Shown in pieces: positions 35,206 through 45,029 of a stretch of DNA of 64,000 nucleotides. Location of the stretch: positions 62,001 to 126,000 of the forward strand of contig JAHBXQ010000002.1 in assembly GCA_019636345.1 (NCBI GenBank). The letters run 5' to 3'. Made by a program: the position numbers and the translations under genes. The notes under the pieces are model-generated. The model saw nothing but the letters and a program-made list of their open reading frames with translations. It was not told the DNA's origin and searched no databases. The DNA is from Pirellulales bacterium (GTDB lineage Bacteria > Planctomycetota > Planctomycetia > Pirellulales > Lacipirellulaceae). Within the stretch, counting starts at the first letter, position 1; each line of letters begins with the position of its first letter.

Positions 35206-35764
35206 GTTCAGCCGCGGCGCAGCACGAATCTGCAAGCGTTGGGCCGGTGCGGGAGTCGTCGCAGCGACCTGTGTGCTGGCGACGGGAGGCGGGTGTGCGA
35301 CTTATCGCGTCGGAAACGAAACGTTGTACGCCCCCGACGTGTCGACCGTGTATGTGCCGATGATCGAATCGGACAGTTTTCGCCCCGATCTCGGCGAGCG
35401 GTTGACCGAGGCGGTGATCAAAGAGATCGAGTTGAAGACCCCTTACAAAGTCGTCGGTACGCCCGACGCCGACAGCGTGCTGGCGGCGCGGATCGTCTCG
35501 GACGTGAAAAAGGTGATCGTCGAAAACCAGAACGACGATCCGCGCGCGATCGAACTCAGCGTCCGGGCGGACGTCACGTGGTACAACCGCCGCCGGGCGC
35601 CGCTGGGGGCGCCGGCGTCGATCGCGGTTCCGCCGGGGTTGCTCCCTATGAATCAGACCGGGGCGCTGATCACCGAGGCGGGGCAATCGATTGCCACGCA
35701 ACAGCAATTGGCCATCCAGCGACTGGCCGAGCAGATCGTCGCGACCATGGAAGAGCCGTGGTGA
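35186..35764 (+). CDS. lptE: LptE-like LPS-assembly lipoprotein
   Basis: 192 residues with a basic N-terminus, a hydrophobic stretch and a lipobox (GGGC) giving an outer-membrane lipoprotein. The core is the LptE/RlpB pattern: VSTVYVPMIESDSFRPDLGE followed by RLTEAVIKEIE and KTPYKVVGTPDADSVLAARI, with a late AEQIVATMEEPW. In the Lpt bridge LptE plugs LptD and helps place LPS in the outer membrane. LptD is not in the window. The start ATG lies inside the end of the BamD-like gene; folP follows after 40 bp. Confidence 0.8.
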   Translation: MGRFGGEFSRGAARICKRWAGAGVVAATCVLATGGGCATYRVGNETLYAPDVSTVYVPMIESDSFRPDLGERLTEAVIKEIELKTPYKVVGTPDADSVLAARIVSDVKKVIVENQNDDPRAIELSVRADVTWYNRRRAPLGAPASIAVPPGLLPMNQTGALITEAGQSIATQQQLAIQRLAEQIVATMEEPW

Positions 35765-35804
35765 CGCCGTGGTCGTCCGCCGCGCGGCAGGGTACGCTGG
35801 CGGC

Positions 35805-36698
35805 ATGGACGACTTGAGCCGGACCGCCGCCCTCGCTCGCCGCGCAACCCTGTGGCGGCTTCGCACCCGTACGTTGCAATGGGGCGCGCGGCCGCTGTTG
35901 ATGGGAATCGTCAACGCGACCCCCGACAGCTTTTCGGACGGCGGGAAATTCTTCGACCCCGAGGCGGCAGTCGCCCGCGGGTTGCAATTGGCGGCCGACG
36001 GGGCCGATCTCCTCGACGTGGGGGGCGAAAGCACGCGACCGTACGCCGACCCGGTCGACGCCGCCGAGGAGCTGCGCCGCACGACGCCGGTCGTCGAGCG
36101 GCTGGTCCGCGAATCGGGCGTTCCCGTGTCGATCGACACCAGCAAGGCGATCGTCGCGGCGGCGGCTCTCGACGCGGGCGCCGAGGCGGTCAACGACGTG
36201 ACGGGGCTCGCGGGCGATCCGGCGATGCTGCCGCTGGCCGTCGACAGCGGGGCCGGCGTATGTGCGATGCACATGCGGGGAACTCCGCAAACGATGCAGG
36301 ACGACCCGCAGTACGAGGACGTGATCGCAGAGATCCGCGCGTATCTCCGGCAGCGACGCGACGCTCTGTTGGCCGCGGGGATCGTGCCGGAGCGGATCTG
36401 CCTCGATCCGGGGATCGGGTTCGGCAAGACCCACGAGCACAACATCGCCCTGATGGCGGCGTGCTGGCAATTCCACGAACTCGGCTGCCCGCTGTTGGTC
36501 GGGCACTCGCGAAAAGGGTTCCTGGGCAAGCTGATCGGCGACAAGGAGGCGGACCGCACCGCGGCGACCGTCGGCGGGGCCCTGGCGCTCGCTGGCCAGG
36601 GAGTGCAGGTGATTCGGGTTCACGACGTGCGGCCGATCCGCGAGGCGCTGCTGGCATACGTCGCATGCGGGGGAGGGCTGGGCGACAACCGCCGTTGA
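35805..36698 (+). CDS. folP: Dihydropteroate synthase
   Basis: Folate pathway enzyme that joins p-aminobenzoate to the pterin pyrophosphate. It has 297 residues; the ATG at 35805 gives a compact N-terminus before the first motif. Signatures: [16 protein letters not shown] at 32-47, [49 protein letters not shown], and [13 protein letters not shown]. All pterin-phosphate ligand motifs are intact. Coupled to lptE by 40 bp, an order with no obvious functional link. Confidence 0.96.
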   Translation: MDDLSRTAALARRATLWRLRTRTLQWGARPLLMGIVNATPDSFSDGGKFFDPEAAVARGLQLAADGADLLDVGGESTRPYADPVDAAEELRRTTPVVERLVRESGVPVSIDTSKAIVAAAALDAGAEAVNDVTGLAGDPAMLPLAVDSGAGVCAMHMRGTPQTMQDDPQYEDVIAEIRAYLRQRRDALLAAGIVPERICLDPGIGFGKTHEHNIALMAACWQFHELGCPLLVGHSRKGFLGKLIGDKEADRTAATVGGALALAGQGVQVIRVHDVRPIREALLAYVACGGGLGDNRR

Positions 36699-36780
36699 CC
36701 CAACTTCGCTTGGCGTCGATACTTACAGGGTTGAAAACTCCGCTCGCGCGCCGTCCGTCGCTCCCCGAAATTTGCCCGTC

Positions 36781-38067
36781 ATGCCTGTCGCCGCCACGCC
36801 GAAGCCGATCGCCGATCTCGCCGCGTATTGCCGCGAGACGGCCCAGCGCGCCAAACAGGCCAGTGCCGCGCTGACGACGATCGGCGGGGCGACGAAGATC
36901 GCCTGGCTTCAGCGCTCGGCGGCGCTGGTGCGCGAGCAGGTCGAGCGGATTATCGCCGCGAACGAACAAGACCTCGCAGCGGCGCCCGGGTACGGTCTGT
37001 CCGCCGCGCAAATCGACCGCTTGCGGCTTACTCCCGCCCGGATCGAGGACATTGCGGCGGGCTTGGAGGCGGTCGCGCTGCTGCCCGATCCTGTGGGTCG
37101 CGTGATCGACTCGACCGTGCGGCCCAACGGGCTGGTGATCAACAAGGTGCGCGTTCCGCTGGGGGTCGTGTTTTTTGTCTACGAGTCGCGCCCCAACGTG
37201 ACGGCCGACGCCGCGGCGATTTGCGTCAAAGGCGGAAACGCGGTCATCTTGCGCGGGGGGAAGGAAGCGATCCGCTCGAGCACGGCGATCATCGAGCTGT
37301 TGCACGAGGCTGCCGACGAGACGGGTCTTCCCGCGGACGCGGTGCAACTGGTGGCGACGACCGATCGCGCGGCCGTGGGGCACTTCCTCGGATTGGCCGA
37401 GTTGATCGACGTGGCGATCCCCCGCGGCGGCGAGGGGCTCATTCGCCGAGTCGTCGCCGAGGCGCAGATGCCGGTCATCAAGCACTTTGACGGCAACTGC
37501 CATGTGTACGTCGACGCCGCGGCTGATTTGCCGATGGCTCGCGACATTTTGGTGAACTCGAAGTGCCAGCGGATGGGCGTCTGCAACGCGGCCGAGTCGC
37601 TGCTTGTGCACGCCGACGTCGCGGCGGAGTTTCTGCCGCTGGCGGCCCAAGCGCTCGCTGCCCACGACGTGGAAATCCGTGGCGACGCCCGAGTGTGCGA
37701 ACTCGTCGAGGGGGCCGCCCCCGCGACCGAGGCCGACTACCGGGCCGAGTTCCTGGGGCCGATCATCTCGGCATGCGTCGTTCCGTCGGTCGAGGCGGCG
37801 ATCGCGCACGTGAATCGCTACAGTTCGCATCACACCGAGGCGATCGTGACCAACGATCTGGCGGCGGCTGAGCGGTTCGCCGCGGCGGTCGACAGCGCAG
37901 CGGTCATGATCAACGCCAGCACGCGATTCAACGACGGCGGAGAGTTCGGGCTGGGCGCCGAGATCGGCATCAGCACCGACAAGTTCCACGCTCGCGGCCC
38001 ATGCGGCATCGAGGAACTGACCAGTTACAAGTACGTCGTCCACGGAAACGGACAAGTCAGAGGATAG
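36781..38067 (+). CDS. proA: Gamma-glutamyl phosphate reductase
   Basis: NADPH-dependent glutamate-5-semialdehyde dehydrogenase of proline synthesis. It has 428 residues. The start ATG at 36781 ([14 protein letters not shown]) is preferred over the TTG 9 bases upstream. The catalytic Cys is C268 in [50 protein letters not shown] and the C-terminal [20 protein letters not shown] are classic ProA stretches. proB is not in the window, so proline synthesis is split. Confidence 0.96.
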   Translation: MPVAATPKPIADLAAYCRETAQRAKQASAALTTIGGATKIAWLQRSAALVREQVERIIAANEQDLAAAPGYGLSAAQIDRLRLTPARIEDIAAGLEAVALLPDPVGRVIDSTVRPNGLVINKVRVPLGVVFFVYESRPNVTADAAAICVKGGNAVILRGGKEAIRSSTAIIELLHEAADETGLPADAVQLVATTDRAAVGHFLGLAELIDVAIPRGGEGLIRRVVAEAQMPVIKHFDGNCHVYVDAAADLPMARDILVNSKCQRMGVCNAAESLLVHADVAAEFLPLAAQALAAHDVEIRGDARVCELVEGAAPATEADYRAEFLGPIISACVVPSVEAAIAHVNRYSSHHTEAIVTNDLAAAERFAAAVDSAAVMINASTRFNDGGEFGLGAEIGISTDKFHARGPCGIEELTSYKYVVHGNGQVRG

Positions 38068-38168
38068 GGGCGAGAGGCAAGTGGTCGGAGATCTGGGAGG
38101 ACCAAGCGTCGGCTCTTCCCGGAACTTCGCCCGCACTTCGCTCGCCTCTCCCCCACGCAGGAGGCGTC

Positions 38169-39209
38169 ATGGCAGGCGACTTGCTAAGTCAGGCTGAAGT
38201 GGAAAGTCTGCTCAGCGCGATGGAAGGGCCGGACGCCGGGCATGCGCCGGCTGCGCCGCAGGCCGGGGCGCTGCGAACGCGCGAGAAGGTGACCGTCTAC
38301 GACTTCAAGCGTCCCGAACGCGTCGGCAAGGAGCAGATGCGCGCCTTGCAGACGATGCACGAGGGATTCGGCCGCAATTTCGGGGCCGCATTGTCGGCAT
38401 TGCTGCGAACGATGGTCGAGGTGAAGCTCACCAGCGTCGACCAACTGACGTACAGCGAGTTCGTGTTCAGTCTCGAGAACCCGACGTGCTTCAACCTAGT
38501 CAACGCAGCGCCCCTCGAGGGGCAGCTCATTCTCGACATCAACCCGTCGCTGTTGTTTCCGATCATCGATCGGATGTTGGGCGGGTCGGCCCATTCCGCT
38601 CCCCCGGCTCGCCGGCCGCTGACCGAAATCGAATTGCGGCTGGCCGGGCGCGTGACCGGGCTGTTCCTCAAGGAAATGAAAGTCGCCTGGGAGAACGTGC
38701 TTGAACTCGATCTGACCGTCGAGCGCGTGGAGAGCAACCCCCAACTCGTGCAGATCATCCCCGCCAACGAGGTCGTCGTGCTGATCAGCTTCGAGCTGAC
38801 GATCGGCGAGACCCGGGGGATGGTCAATCTGTGCATTCCGTTCAACTCGATCGAACGGATCAGCAGCAAGCTCACGAGCAACAGTTGGGTGAGTTACAGC
38901 AAACGCCCGCCGACGGCCGAGTCGATTCAGTTGGTCGGCGACTCGTTGGCCAAGGCGCCGGTCGAGGTGGTCGTGGAACTGGCCGCGACGCACATCGCCA
39001 CGGGCGACATGCTGGAACTGCGGATCGGCGACATCATCGCCAGCGAGAAGGACGTCCGTGAACCGATGCTGGTGTACGTTCAGGGAAAGCCGAAGTTCCA
39101 TGCCGTTCCGGGCCAGTTCAAGGGCCGCAAAGCGATCCAGGTGGTCGCCAACGTCGAGGAACGCCACATTCCCACCTCTCCCCTGGCGGCGCCGCTGAAG
39201 GCTTCTTGA
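38169..39209 (+). CDS. fliM: Flagellar motor switch protein FliM
   Basis: C-ring protein that binds phospho-CheY and sets rotation sense. It has 346 residues. The N-terminal CheY-binding motif is recognisable as DLLSQAEVESLLSAM. The middle CheC-like domain (about 45-225) contains YDFKRPERVGKEQMRALQTM, and the C-terminal SpoA domain (about 255-330) contains LELRIGDIIASEK. The ATG at 38169 has GGAGG 4 nt upstream. It sits alone downstream of proA; no other flagellar gene is in the window. Intact motifs argue that it is functional. Confidence 0.94.
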   Translation: MAGDLLSQAEVESLLSAMEGPDAGHAPAAPQAGALRTREKVTVYDFKRPERVGKEQMRALQTMHEGFGRNFGAALSALLRTMVEVKLTSVDQLTYSEFVFSLENPTCFNLVNAAPLEGQLILDINPSLLFPIIDRMLGGSAHSAPPARRPLTEIELRLAGRVTGLFLKEMKVAWENVLELDLTVERVESNPQLVQIIPANEVVVLISFELTIGETRGMVNLCIPFNSIERISSKLTSNSWVSYSKRPPTAESIQLVGDSLAKAPVEVVVELAATHIATGDMLELRIGDIIASEKDVREPMLVYVQGKPKFHAVPGQFKGRKAIQVVANVEERHIPTSPLAAPLKAS

Positions 39210-39284
39210 GGCCGCGGCGAGGGAGTCTCGTTCAGCGAGCGTCGTCGAATCTCGTCGACGGAAAAGAACGCGGCCCGGGAGGGG

Positions 39285-40133
39285 TCAGCCGTCGACGCCC
39301 AGTTCATTGAGGATGCGGGCGGCCGTTTGTTCGATCGTCAGGGATGTGACGTCGATGATCGGGTACTTGCGGCGACGATACTCGGCCTCGGCCTCGGCGA
39401 CCTCGCGGATGACCGCGTCAAGCCGATCGTACGCGGCGCCTGGAACGCCGAAGGCTTCGGCCCGCTGGGCGCGGATTTCCTGAAGTCGTTTGGGCTGCAT
39501 CGTCAGCGCCGCGACGCGCCCCTTGCGGGCCCGGGCGAGTTGCTTGGGGAAGCCCACCTCGGGGGCGATCGACACGTTCGCCGTGCAGAACCCGCGGGCG
39601 CCTAGGTAGAGGGACGTAGGGCTTTTGCTGACGCGGCTCACCCCGACGATCACGATCTCGGCGTCGGCCAGCGAGTCGAGCCCCAGGCCGTCGTCGTGTT
39701 GGATGGTGAACTCCATCGCGGCGATCCGCTTTTGGTAGGCCGCGTCGACTTGGTGAAGCCGACCGACGTCGTTGTCGGGGAGCGCACCGACGCAATCGGC
39801 GATGAAGTTCATCAGCGGCCCCGTCGCATCGAAATGGGGAATTCGCTGCACGATGCAGGTGTTGCGGACCAGCCGCTTGGCGTTCGGGTCGGCCAGGCCG
39901 TGGATGACGATCGCGTGGTTGGGATCAATCTCGGCCAAGGCCTCGGCGACTTCTTCCAAGGTCTTCTTGAGCCGGTGGGCGACGACCTCGAACTCGATCC
40001 CCGAAAACTGCGTCGCCGCGACCGCGGCGAACCGCTGGAGCAAGTCCCCTGTAGCGGCGGTGATGACGTGCAGCGCGTAGCGCTTCGCGTGAGAAGCGGG
40101 GGGCTTGCGAGCTGCGGGCTTCTTCTTTGCCAT
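39285..40133 (-). CDS. ppsR: Pyruvate phosphate dikinase / PEP synthase regulatory protein
   Basis: Bifunctional ADP-dependent Ser/Thr kinase and Pi-dependent phosphorylase of the DUF299 family that switches PEP synthase or PPDK on and off. It has 282 residues, including a Lys/Ala/Pro-rich N-terminal extension of about 17. The P-loop-like motif GVSRVSKSPTSLYL is intact (the family pattern is GVSRTSKTPxSxYLA). Other conserved parts are ATGDLLQRFAAVAATQF and a late RKYPIIDVTSLTIEQTA. The target enzyme is not in the window, so PEP synthase versus PPDK cannot be decided. It is convergent with fliM and lies 199 bp downstream of asnS. Confidence 0.9.
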   Translation of the reverse strand: MAKKKPAARKPPASHAKRYALHVITAATGDLLQRFAAVAATQFSGIEFEVVAHRLKKTLEEVAEALAEIDPNHAIVIHGLADPNAKRLVRNTCIVQRIPHFDATGPLMNFIADCVGALPDNDVGRLHQVDAAYQKRIAAMEFTIQHDDGLGLDSLADAEIVIVGVSRVSKSPTSLYLGARGFCTANVSIAPEVGFPKQLARARKGRVAALTMQPKRLQEIRAQRAEAFGVPGAAYDRLDAVIREVAEAEAEYRRRKYPIIDVTSLTIEQTAARILNELGVDG

Positions 40134-40332
40134 CGTCGACGACTTCTGAGGTTGCGGACGGTTGGGGGCGTTGCCCCGTGAGCGTGCAGGACGCGGAAGC
40201 AGGGAAGGTTGACTGTCGGGCCGTAATGGGAGTCCTGCGACTCGTCGTCATTGGCGCTTGGTCCGTGGCGCTTCCCGCGGCTCGTGTCTCTCCTGGCGTT
40301 TTTGGCGCTCCCCGCGCTGAATCCAGCCAACT

Positions 40333-41727
40333 CTAAAAATCGGCGTTTCCCGGGGTGCGCGGGAAGGGGATCACGTCGCGGATGTTGGCCATGCCAGTGA
40401 CGAACTGGACCATTCGTTCCAGTCCCAGCCCGAACCCGGAGTGGGGGACCGTGCCGAACCGCCGCAAGTCGAGGTACCACCAATAGTCGGTCTCGTTGAG
40501 CCCCTGCTCGGCCATGCGCGCCTGCAGCACGTCCAGCCGCTCCTCGCGTTGGCTTCCGCCGATGATCTCGCCGACCCGCGGCACGAGCACGTCCATCGCC
40601 CGCACCGTCTTGTCGTCGTCGTTCACGCGCATATAGAACGGCTTAATCGTGCGCGGGTAGTCGTGCAGGATCACCGGCGCCTGAATCTTCTTTTCGGTCA
40701 GATAACGTTCGTGCTCGGCTTGCAGATCGGCTCCCCAGGCGACGGGGAACTCGAACTTCTCGCCCGATTTCTCCAACAGTTCGATCGCGTCGGAGTACGA
40801 GAGCCGCTCGAAGGGGCGCTCGGCGACCGCGGCGAGCGCGGGGAGAACCGTGTCGTCGATCCGCTCGTGGAAGAACTGCAAGTCCTCGTCGCATTCGATC
40901 AGCACGTCGCCGACGATCCGCTTGAGGAACCGTTCGGCAAGGTCCATGTTGTCGGTCAACTCGAAAAACGCCGCCTCGGGCTCGACCATCCAGAACTCGG
41001 CCAAGTGTCGCGAGGTGTTCGAGTTCTCGGCGCGAAACGTCGGGCCGAACGTGTAGATCTTGCCCAGTGCGGTCGCGTAAATCTCTCCCTCGAGCTGCCC
41101 CGACACGGTGAGGTAGCTCGGGCGCTCGAAGAAGTCCTGAGCGTAATCGACTTGCCCCGCGGCGTTGCGCGGGGGATTGGCGGGGTCGATCGTGCTGACG
41201 CGGAACATCGCTCCCGCGCCTTCGCAGTCGCTGGCGGTGATGATCGGCGTGTGAACGTACAGGAATCCTTCCTCCTGAAAGAAGTCGTGGATCGACCGGC
41301 AGACCTGATTGCGCACCCGCATCACGGCTCCGATCGTGTTGGTGCGGGGACGCAGGTGGGCCCACTCACGGAGCTTCTCCAGCGAGTGGCGTTTTTTCTG
41401 GAGCGGGTACTCGTCGGGATCGGCCCAGCCGTGGACGACCACCTCGGCGGCATGGAGCTCCGTGGCTTGCCCCTGGCCGCCGGAGGGTTTCACCTCGCCG
41501 CGGACTGAGACGCTGCAGCCGGCGGTGAGATGCTTCACCTCCGATTCGTAATTGGCGAGGCCGCCGTCGGCGATCACTTGCAGATTGGCAAGACAGCTGC
41601 CGTCGTTCAGTTCCAGGAAGCTGAAGCCCCCCTTGGAGTCGCGACGGGTGCGGACCCAGCCGCGAACCGTCGCCTGGGCGCCGATCGCCTCGGCAAGGCG
41701 CGCCTGTTTCACGGAAAGAATGATCAT
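40333..41727 (-). CDS. asnS: Asparaginyl-tRNA synthetase
   Basis: Charges tRNA-Asn. It has 464 residues. The N-terminal OB-fold anticodon-binding domain (1-105) is followed by the class II catalytic core. Motif 2 is visible as [20 protein letters not shown] and motif 3 as [15 protein letters not shown]. The AsnRS-type hinge [15 protein letters not shown] and C-terminal [15 protein letters not shown] separate it from AspRS. The ATG at 41727 ([16 protein letters not shown]) starts at the first conserved strand. It is divergent from the MFS gene. Confidence 0.95.
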   Translation of the reverse strand: MIILSVKQARLAEAIGAQATVRGWVRTRRDSKGGFSFLELNDGSCLANLQVIADGGLANYESEVKHLTAGCSVSVRGEVKPSGGQGQATELHAAEVVVHGWADPDEYPLQKKRHSLEKLREWAHLRPRTNTIGAVMRVRNQVCRSIHDFFQEEGFLYVHTPIITASDCEGAGAMFRVSTIDPANPPRNAAGQVDYAQDFFERPSYLTVSGQLEGEIYATALGKIYTFGPTFRAENSNTSRHLAEFWMVEPEAAFFELTDNMDLAERFLKRIVGDVLIECDEDLQFFHERIDDTVLPALAAVAERPFERLSYSDAIELLEKSGEKFEFPVAWGADLQAEHERYLTEKKIQAPVILHDYPRTIKPFYMRVNDDDKTVRAMDVLVPRVGEIIGGSQREERLDVLQARMAEQGLNETDYWWYLDLRRFGTVPHSGFGLGLERMVQFVTGMANIRDVIPFPRTPGNADF

Positions 41728-41951
41728 CCTTGAACCTCGGAAGGGAGGGTCGCCGAATCCGCCACGAGGATCGGGCAGCCTTGGACCCTCATGATACCCG
41801 CACCGGCGGCGAGCGCGAATTCGCGCCCGGGCGAAAAGAATCGGGTCGCGACGACCGCGGCGTTGCGTTACCTTTGGAGGGCTGCAGGCCGAATCCCCCT
41901 GCACGCCGCTTGCCTGTTCTCGCTTTTCTGATCCGAGAGGACCTCCGGGCC

Positions 41952-43463
41952 ATGTCCGAGACCGCGTCGCTCCCCTGGTACCGTCAGCTCACCGGGTATC
42001 ACTGGTTCGTGTTCACGATCGCCTCGGCGGCGTGGTTTTTCGATTGTCTCGATCAGCGACTCTTTTCGATGTCGCGGATCGATGCGCTCAAGACGCTGGC
42101 CCCCGAAGGGACGCCGATCGGCGAGGTCCAGGCGATGGGCAAGCACGTCACCGCTTGGTTTCTCGTCGGGTGGGGGATCGGCGGGGTCGTGTTCGGGGCC
42201 TTGGGCGACCGTTACGGCCGGGCGCGAATGTTGTCGATCACGGTGCTCATCTACTCGATTTGCACCGGGATGAATTATTTCAGCGAATCGACGTTTCACT
42301 ACACGCTGTTTCGGTTGCTGACCGGAGTCGGGATCGGCGGGGTGTTCGGGTTGGCCGTGGCCCTGATCGCCGAAACGGTTCCTGACGCCGCACGGGTCCC
42401 GGCGCTGGGGTTGCTGCAGATCCTGTCGACCGTGGGGAACGTGACCGCCGGGCTGTGCTACGAACAGGTCGCCAAGCTCGAAGCGGCAGGTGCGATCGAA
42501 GCCGGGCAAGGGTGGCGGTGGCTGTTCGTCATCGGCGCCTTGCCGGCGCTGTTGGTCATTTTTATCTACGGCAAGCTCAAGGAGCCCGAGCCGTGGCTCC
42601 GCGCCAAGGAGGCGGGAACGCTGCCCAAGGGCGCCATCATCGCGCCGTACGCCAATTTGCTCAAAGAGGCGAAGTGGCGCAAGAATCTGCTGGTCGGCAC
42701 GATCATCGCCTCGGCGGGCGTGGTCGGATTGTGGGCGATCGGCGAGTACGCCATCGACCTGCAGTCGATCATCTACAACGAGCATTACCAGACTGAGATT
42801 CTCGCTGAACCCGCAATGCAGGAGAAGATTGAAGCGATTGCCGCGGAGGACGACCAATGGTTTGCGCAGCTCGTCCGGGCGAAGGAAGCCGACCGCAACG
42901 AACAATTGGCCGCTCGAGCCGACGCCGACGAGGTTCGTTCGGTGCTGAAGGAAATCGACGGCCAAGTTGCCGCGCGTTCGAAAAAGACCAAGAGCGGCGT
43001 CTACATCGTGCAGATGCTCGGCGCCGCGGCGGGGATGTGGCTGTTCACCAAGTTCGCCATGGCGACCGGCCGCCGGATGGCGTTCGCCGTCGGATTTGCC
43101 GCGGCGCTGGTGATCACGGTCTATGCGTACTGGACGATGACGACCCCTGCGCAGGCCTACGTGCTGATGCCCTTGATGTACGCGGCCCAATTGGGGCTGT
43201 TTGCGGGCTTTGCGATCTACCTGCCCGAGTTGTTCCCCAGCCGGCTGAGGAGCACGGGGACTTCGTTCTGCTACAACTTGGGGCGCTTCGCCGCGGCGGG
43301 GGGGAGCTTGTTCTCCGCTCAGCTTGCCACGGGATTGTACGGCAGCCACGGTTCGCCGGGTATGGAACGCTACTCGGCGATCACAATGTGCGTGATCTTT
43401 CTGGCGGGACTGGCGGTGCTGCCGTTCGCGCCGGAGACGAAGGACAAGCCGTTGCCTGAGTGA
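41952..43463 (+). CDS. MFS transporter with large TM7-TM8 insert
   Basis: Major facilitator superfamily permease, 503 residues. About twelve transmembrane helices are predicted, with the motif-A loop [11 protein letters not shown] at 82-92 between TM2 and TM3. A hydrophilic, acidic and probably helical insert at about 272-350 lies between TM7 and TM8, on the periplasmic side if topology is standard. It has a sugar-porter-like or metabolite:H+ symporter look; the substrate is unknown. The ATG at 41952 ([21 protein letters not shown]) is chosen because the frame upstream is hydrophilic and unconserved. Confidence 0.88.
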   Translation: MSETASLPWYRQLTGYHWFVFTIASAAWFFDCLDQRLFSMSRIDALKTLAPEGTPIGEVQAMGKHVTAWFLVGWGIGGVVFGALGDRYGRARMLSITVLIYSICTGMNYFSESTFHYTLFRLLTGVGIGGVFGLAVALIAETVPDAARVPALGLLQILSTVGNVTAGLCYEQVAKLEAAGAIEAGQGWRWLFVIGALPALLVIFIYGKLKEPEPWLRAKEAGTLPKGAIIAPYANLLKEAKWRKNLLVGTIIASAGVVGLWAIGEYAIDLQSIIYNEHYQTEILAEPAMQEKIEAIAAEDDQWFAQLVRAKEADRNEQLAARADADEVRSVLKEIDGQVAARSKKTKSGVYIVQMLGAAAGMWLFTKFAMATGRRMAFAVGFAAALVITVYAYWTMTTPAQAYVLMPLMYAAQLGLFAGFAIYLPELFPSRLRSTGTSFCYNLGRFAAAGGSLFSAQLATGLYGSHGSPGMERYSAITMCVIFLAGLAVLPFAPETKDKPLPE

Positions 43464-43470
43464 CGCGGCG

Positions 43471-43500
43471 GAAGCTCCGGGAGCTTACGCTTCCCGGCTC
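43471..43500. repeat. Imperfect hairpins between convergent MFS and trxB genes
   Basis: Two overlapping foldbacks: AAGCTCC/GGAGCTT (7 bp around 1 nt) and CCGGGAGC/GCTTCCCGG (one bulge). The site is in a 78-bp convergent gap and may mark transcript ends. No U-run. Confidence 0.35.
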
Positions 43501-43541
43501 GGGGCGGGCAGGTCGCGCGTTGTGGTCCGCCGGGCTTCTTC

Positions 43542-44588
43542 CTACAGCCCCTGCGCCGCCAGCCATCGTTCGGCGTCGAGCGCCGCCATGCAGCCTGTGC
43601 CCGCGGCGGTGACCGCTTGGCGAAAGTAGTCGTCCGCCACGTCCCCCGCGGCGAACACCCCTTCGACGCTCGTGTGGGTGCGGAAGGGGACCTTCCAGAC
43701 GGCGTACTTCTTGTCGGTCAGCTCGATCTTGCCTTCCAGAAACCGCGTGTTGGGCGTGTGGCCGATCGCCACGAACATGCCGCAGGCGTCGAGCTCGCGG
43801 GTCGAGTCGTCGGCCGTGCTCTTGAGCCGCACGCCGGTGACGCCGTCCTTGTCGTTGCCGAGCACTTCGTCGACGACGCTGTTCCACTCGACGGTGATCT
43901 TGGGGTTCTTGAGGACGCGGTCGGCCATGACCTTCGAGGCCCGCAGCTCGTCGCGGCGGTGGATCATGTGGACCATGCTGGCGAATTTGGACAGGTAGTC
44001 GGCCTCTTCACAGGCGCTGTCTCCGCCGCCGACGACCACCAGCGGCTTGTTGCGGAAGCGGGGGAGGGCGCCGTCGCACACGGCGCACGCGCTGACGCCG
44101 CGGTTCTTGTACTTGTCCTCCGACGCGAGCCCGAGGTAGTTCGCCCGGGCGCCGGTGGCGATGATCACGGCATGGGCCTCGACCTCCTCGCCGCCGGCGG
44201 AGCGAATCTTGAACGGCCTCCTGCCGACGTCGAGATCGACAATGTCGTCGGTGATCACCCGGGCGCCGAAGTTGGTCGCCTGCTTGCGCATCAGGTGCAT
44301 CAGCTCAGGACCCGAGACCCCTTGCTTGTGGTGCATGTCGGCGAGGTAGTGATGCTCCTCGTCGAGCGACGTGGCGAGAAACCCGCTCAGGTCGCCGGCC
44401 GGGAAGCCGGGGAAATTCTCGACTTCGGTCGTCAGGGCGAGCTGGCCCAGCGGGAGCGTGCCGTCCTGGCGGTTTTCCTCAGTGACGGCGCCCTCGAACA
44501 CGAGCGGCTTAAGGCTCGCCCGAGCGGCGTAGATGGCGGCGGTCCACCCGGCGGGGCCGCTGCCTATGATCACGACGTGTTCTGCCAC
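43542..44588 (-). CDS. trxB: Thioredoxin reductase with an insert
   Basis: FAD/NADPH flavoprotein that reduces thioredoxin. It has 348 residues, against about 315 in E. coli. The GTG start at 44588 gives (M)[20 protein letters not shown], the FAD-binding N-terminus. The redox-active pair C168-C171 is in SACAVCDGA. The NADPH-binding [13 protein letters not shown] and C-terminal [10 protein letters not shown] follow. An extra segment of about 25 residues lies between GFPAGDLSG and GVSGPELM (about 66-90) and is His-rich. I recall a similar segment in other planctomycete reductases. Convergent with the MFS gene. Confidence 0.94.
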   Translation of the reverse strand: MAEHVVIIGSGPAGWTAAIYAARASLKPLVFEGAVTEENRQDGTLPLGQLALTTEVENFPGFPAGDLSGFLATSLDEEHHYLADMHHKQGVSGPELMHLMRKQATNFGARVITDDIVDLDVGRRPFKIRSAGGEEVEAHAVIIATGARANYLGLASEDKYKNRGVSACAVCDGALPRFRNKPLVVVGGGDSACEEADYLSKFASMVHMIHRRDELRASKVMADRVLKNPKITVEWNSVVDEVLGNDKDGVTGVRLKSTADDSTRELDACGMFVAIGHTPNTRFLEGKIELTDKKYAVWKVPFRTHTSVEGVFAAGDVADDYFRQAVTAAGTGCMAALDAERWLAAQGL

Positions 44589-45029
44589 GATTGTTCTGCT
44601 TCCTGATGATGGTCGACGGCGGACCTGCACCTGATGCAGGCCAGTCTCGAAAACTGCAAAGCGGGAATTATAGGGGGGGCCCCGGAGGGCGTAAACTCGG
44701 TGGTTCGACGTGCGGGCGACCGATGGGCTGGCGAGAATGCCCGCAGCGGCCCTGTCCAAGAGCTGCTGGAGAATGCGGATCGAGGCCCTGGAACTTGCCG
44801 CCGAGGCGCCGCGAGCACGACCGGGACGGAGCAGGCCCGCTCTCCTTCCCCGAGCCCCTTCTTCCCTTAACGCAGGGGTCGGTTCACGGCGTCTGATTGG
44901 GGCGGTTCCTCAAAGTTTTCCGACCATCTCCTCTGCGACCTCTGCCTCCCCTGTGGTACATCTTAGGGAGGCGCATGGGAGTTGTTCGATGCGCCGGTCG
45001 AATATCGGTTCTAGCGAGTTTCTGCCGTC
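44589..45029. other. Divergent intergenic region trxB / cstA
   Basis: 441 bp between divergent genes, with no supported ORF. An AGGGAGG at about 44964-44970 lies too far from the cstA start to be its ribosome site. No promoter or riboswitch was identified with confidence. Confidence 0.4.
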
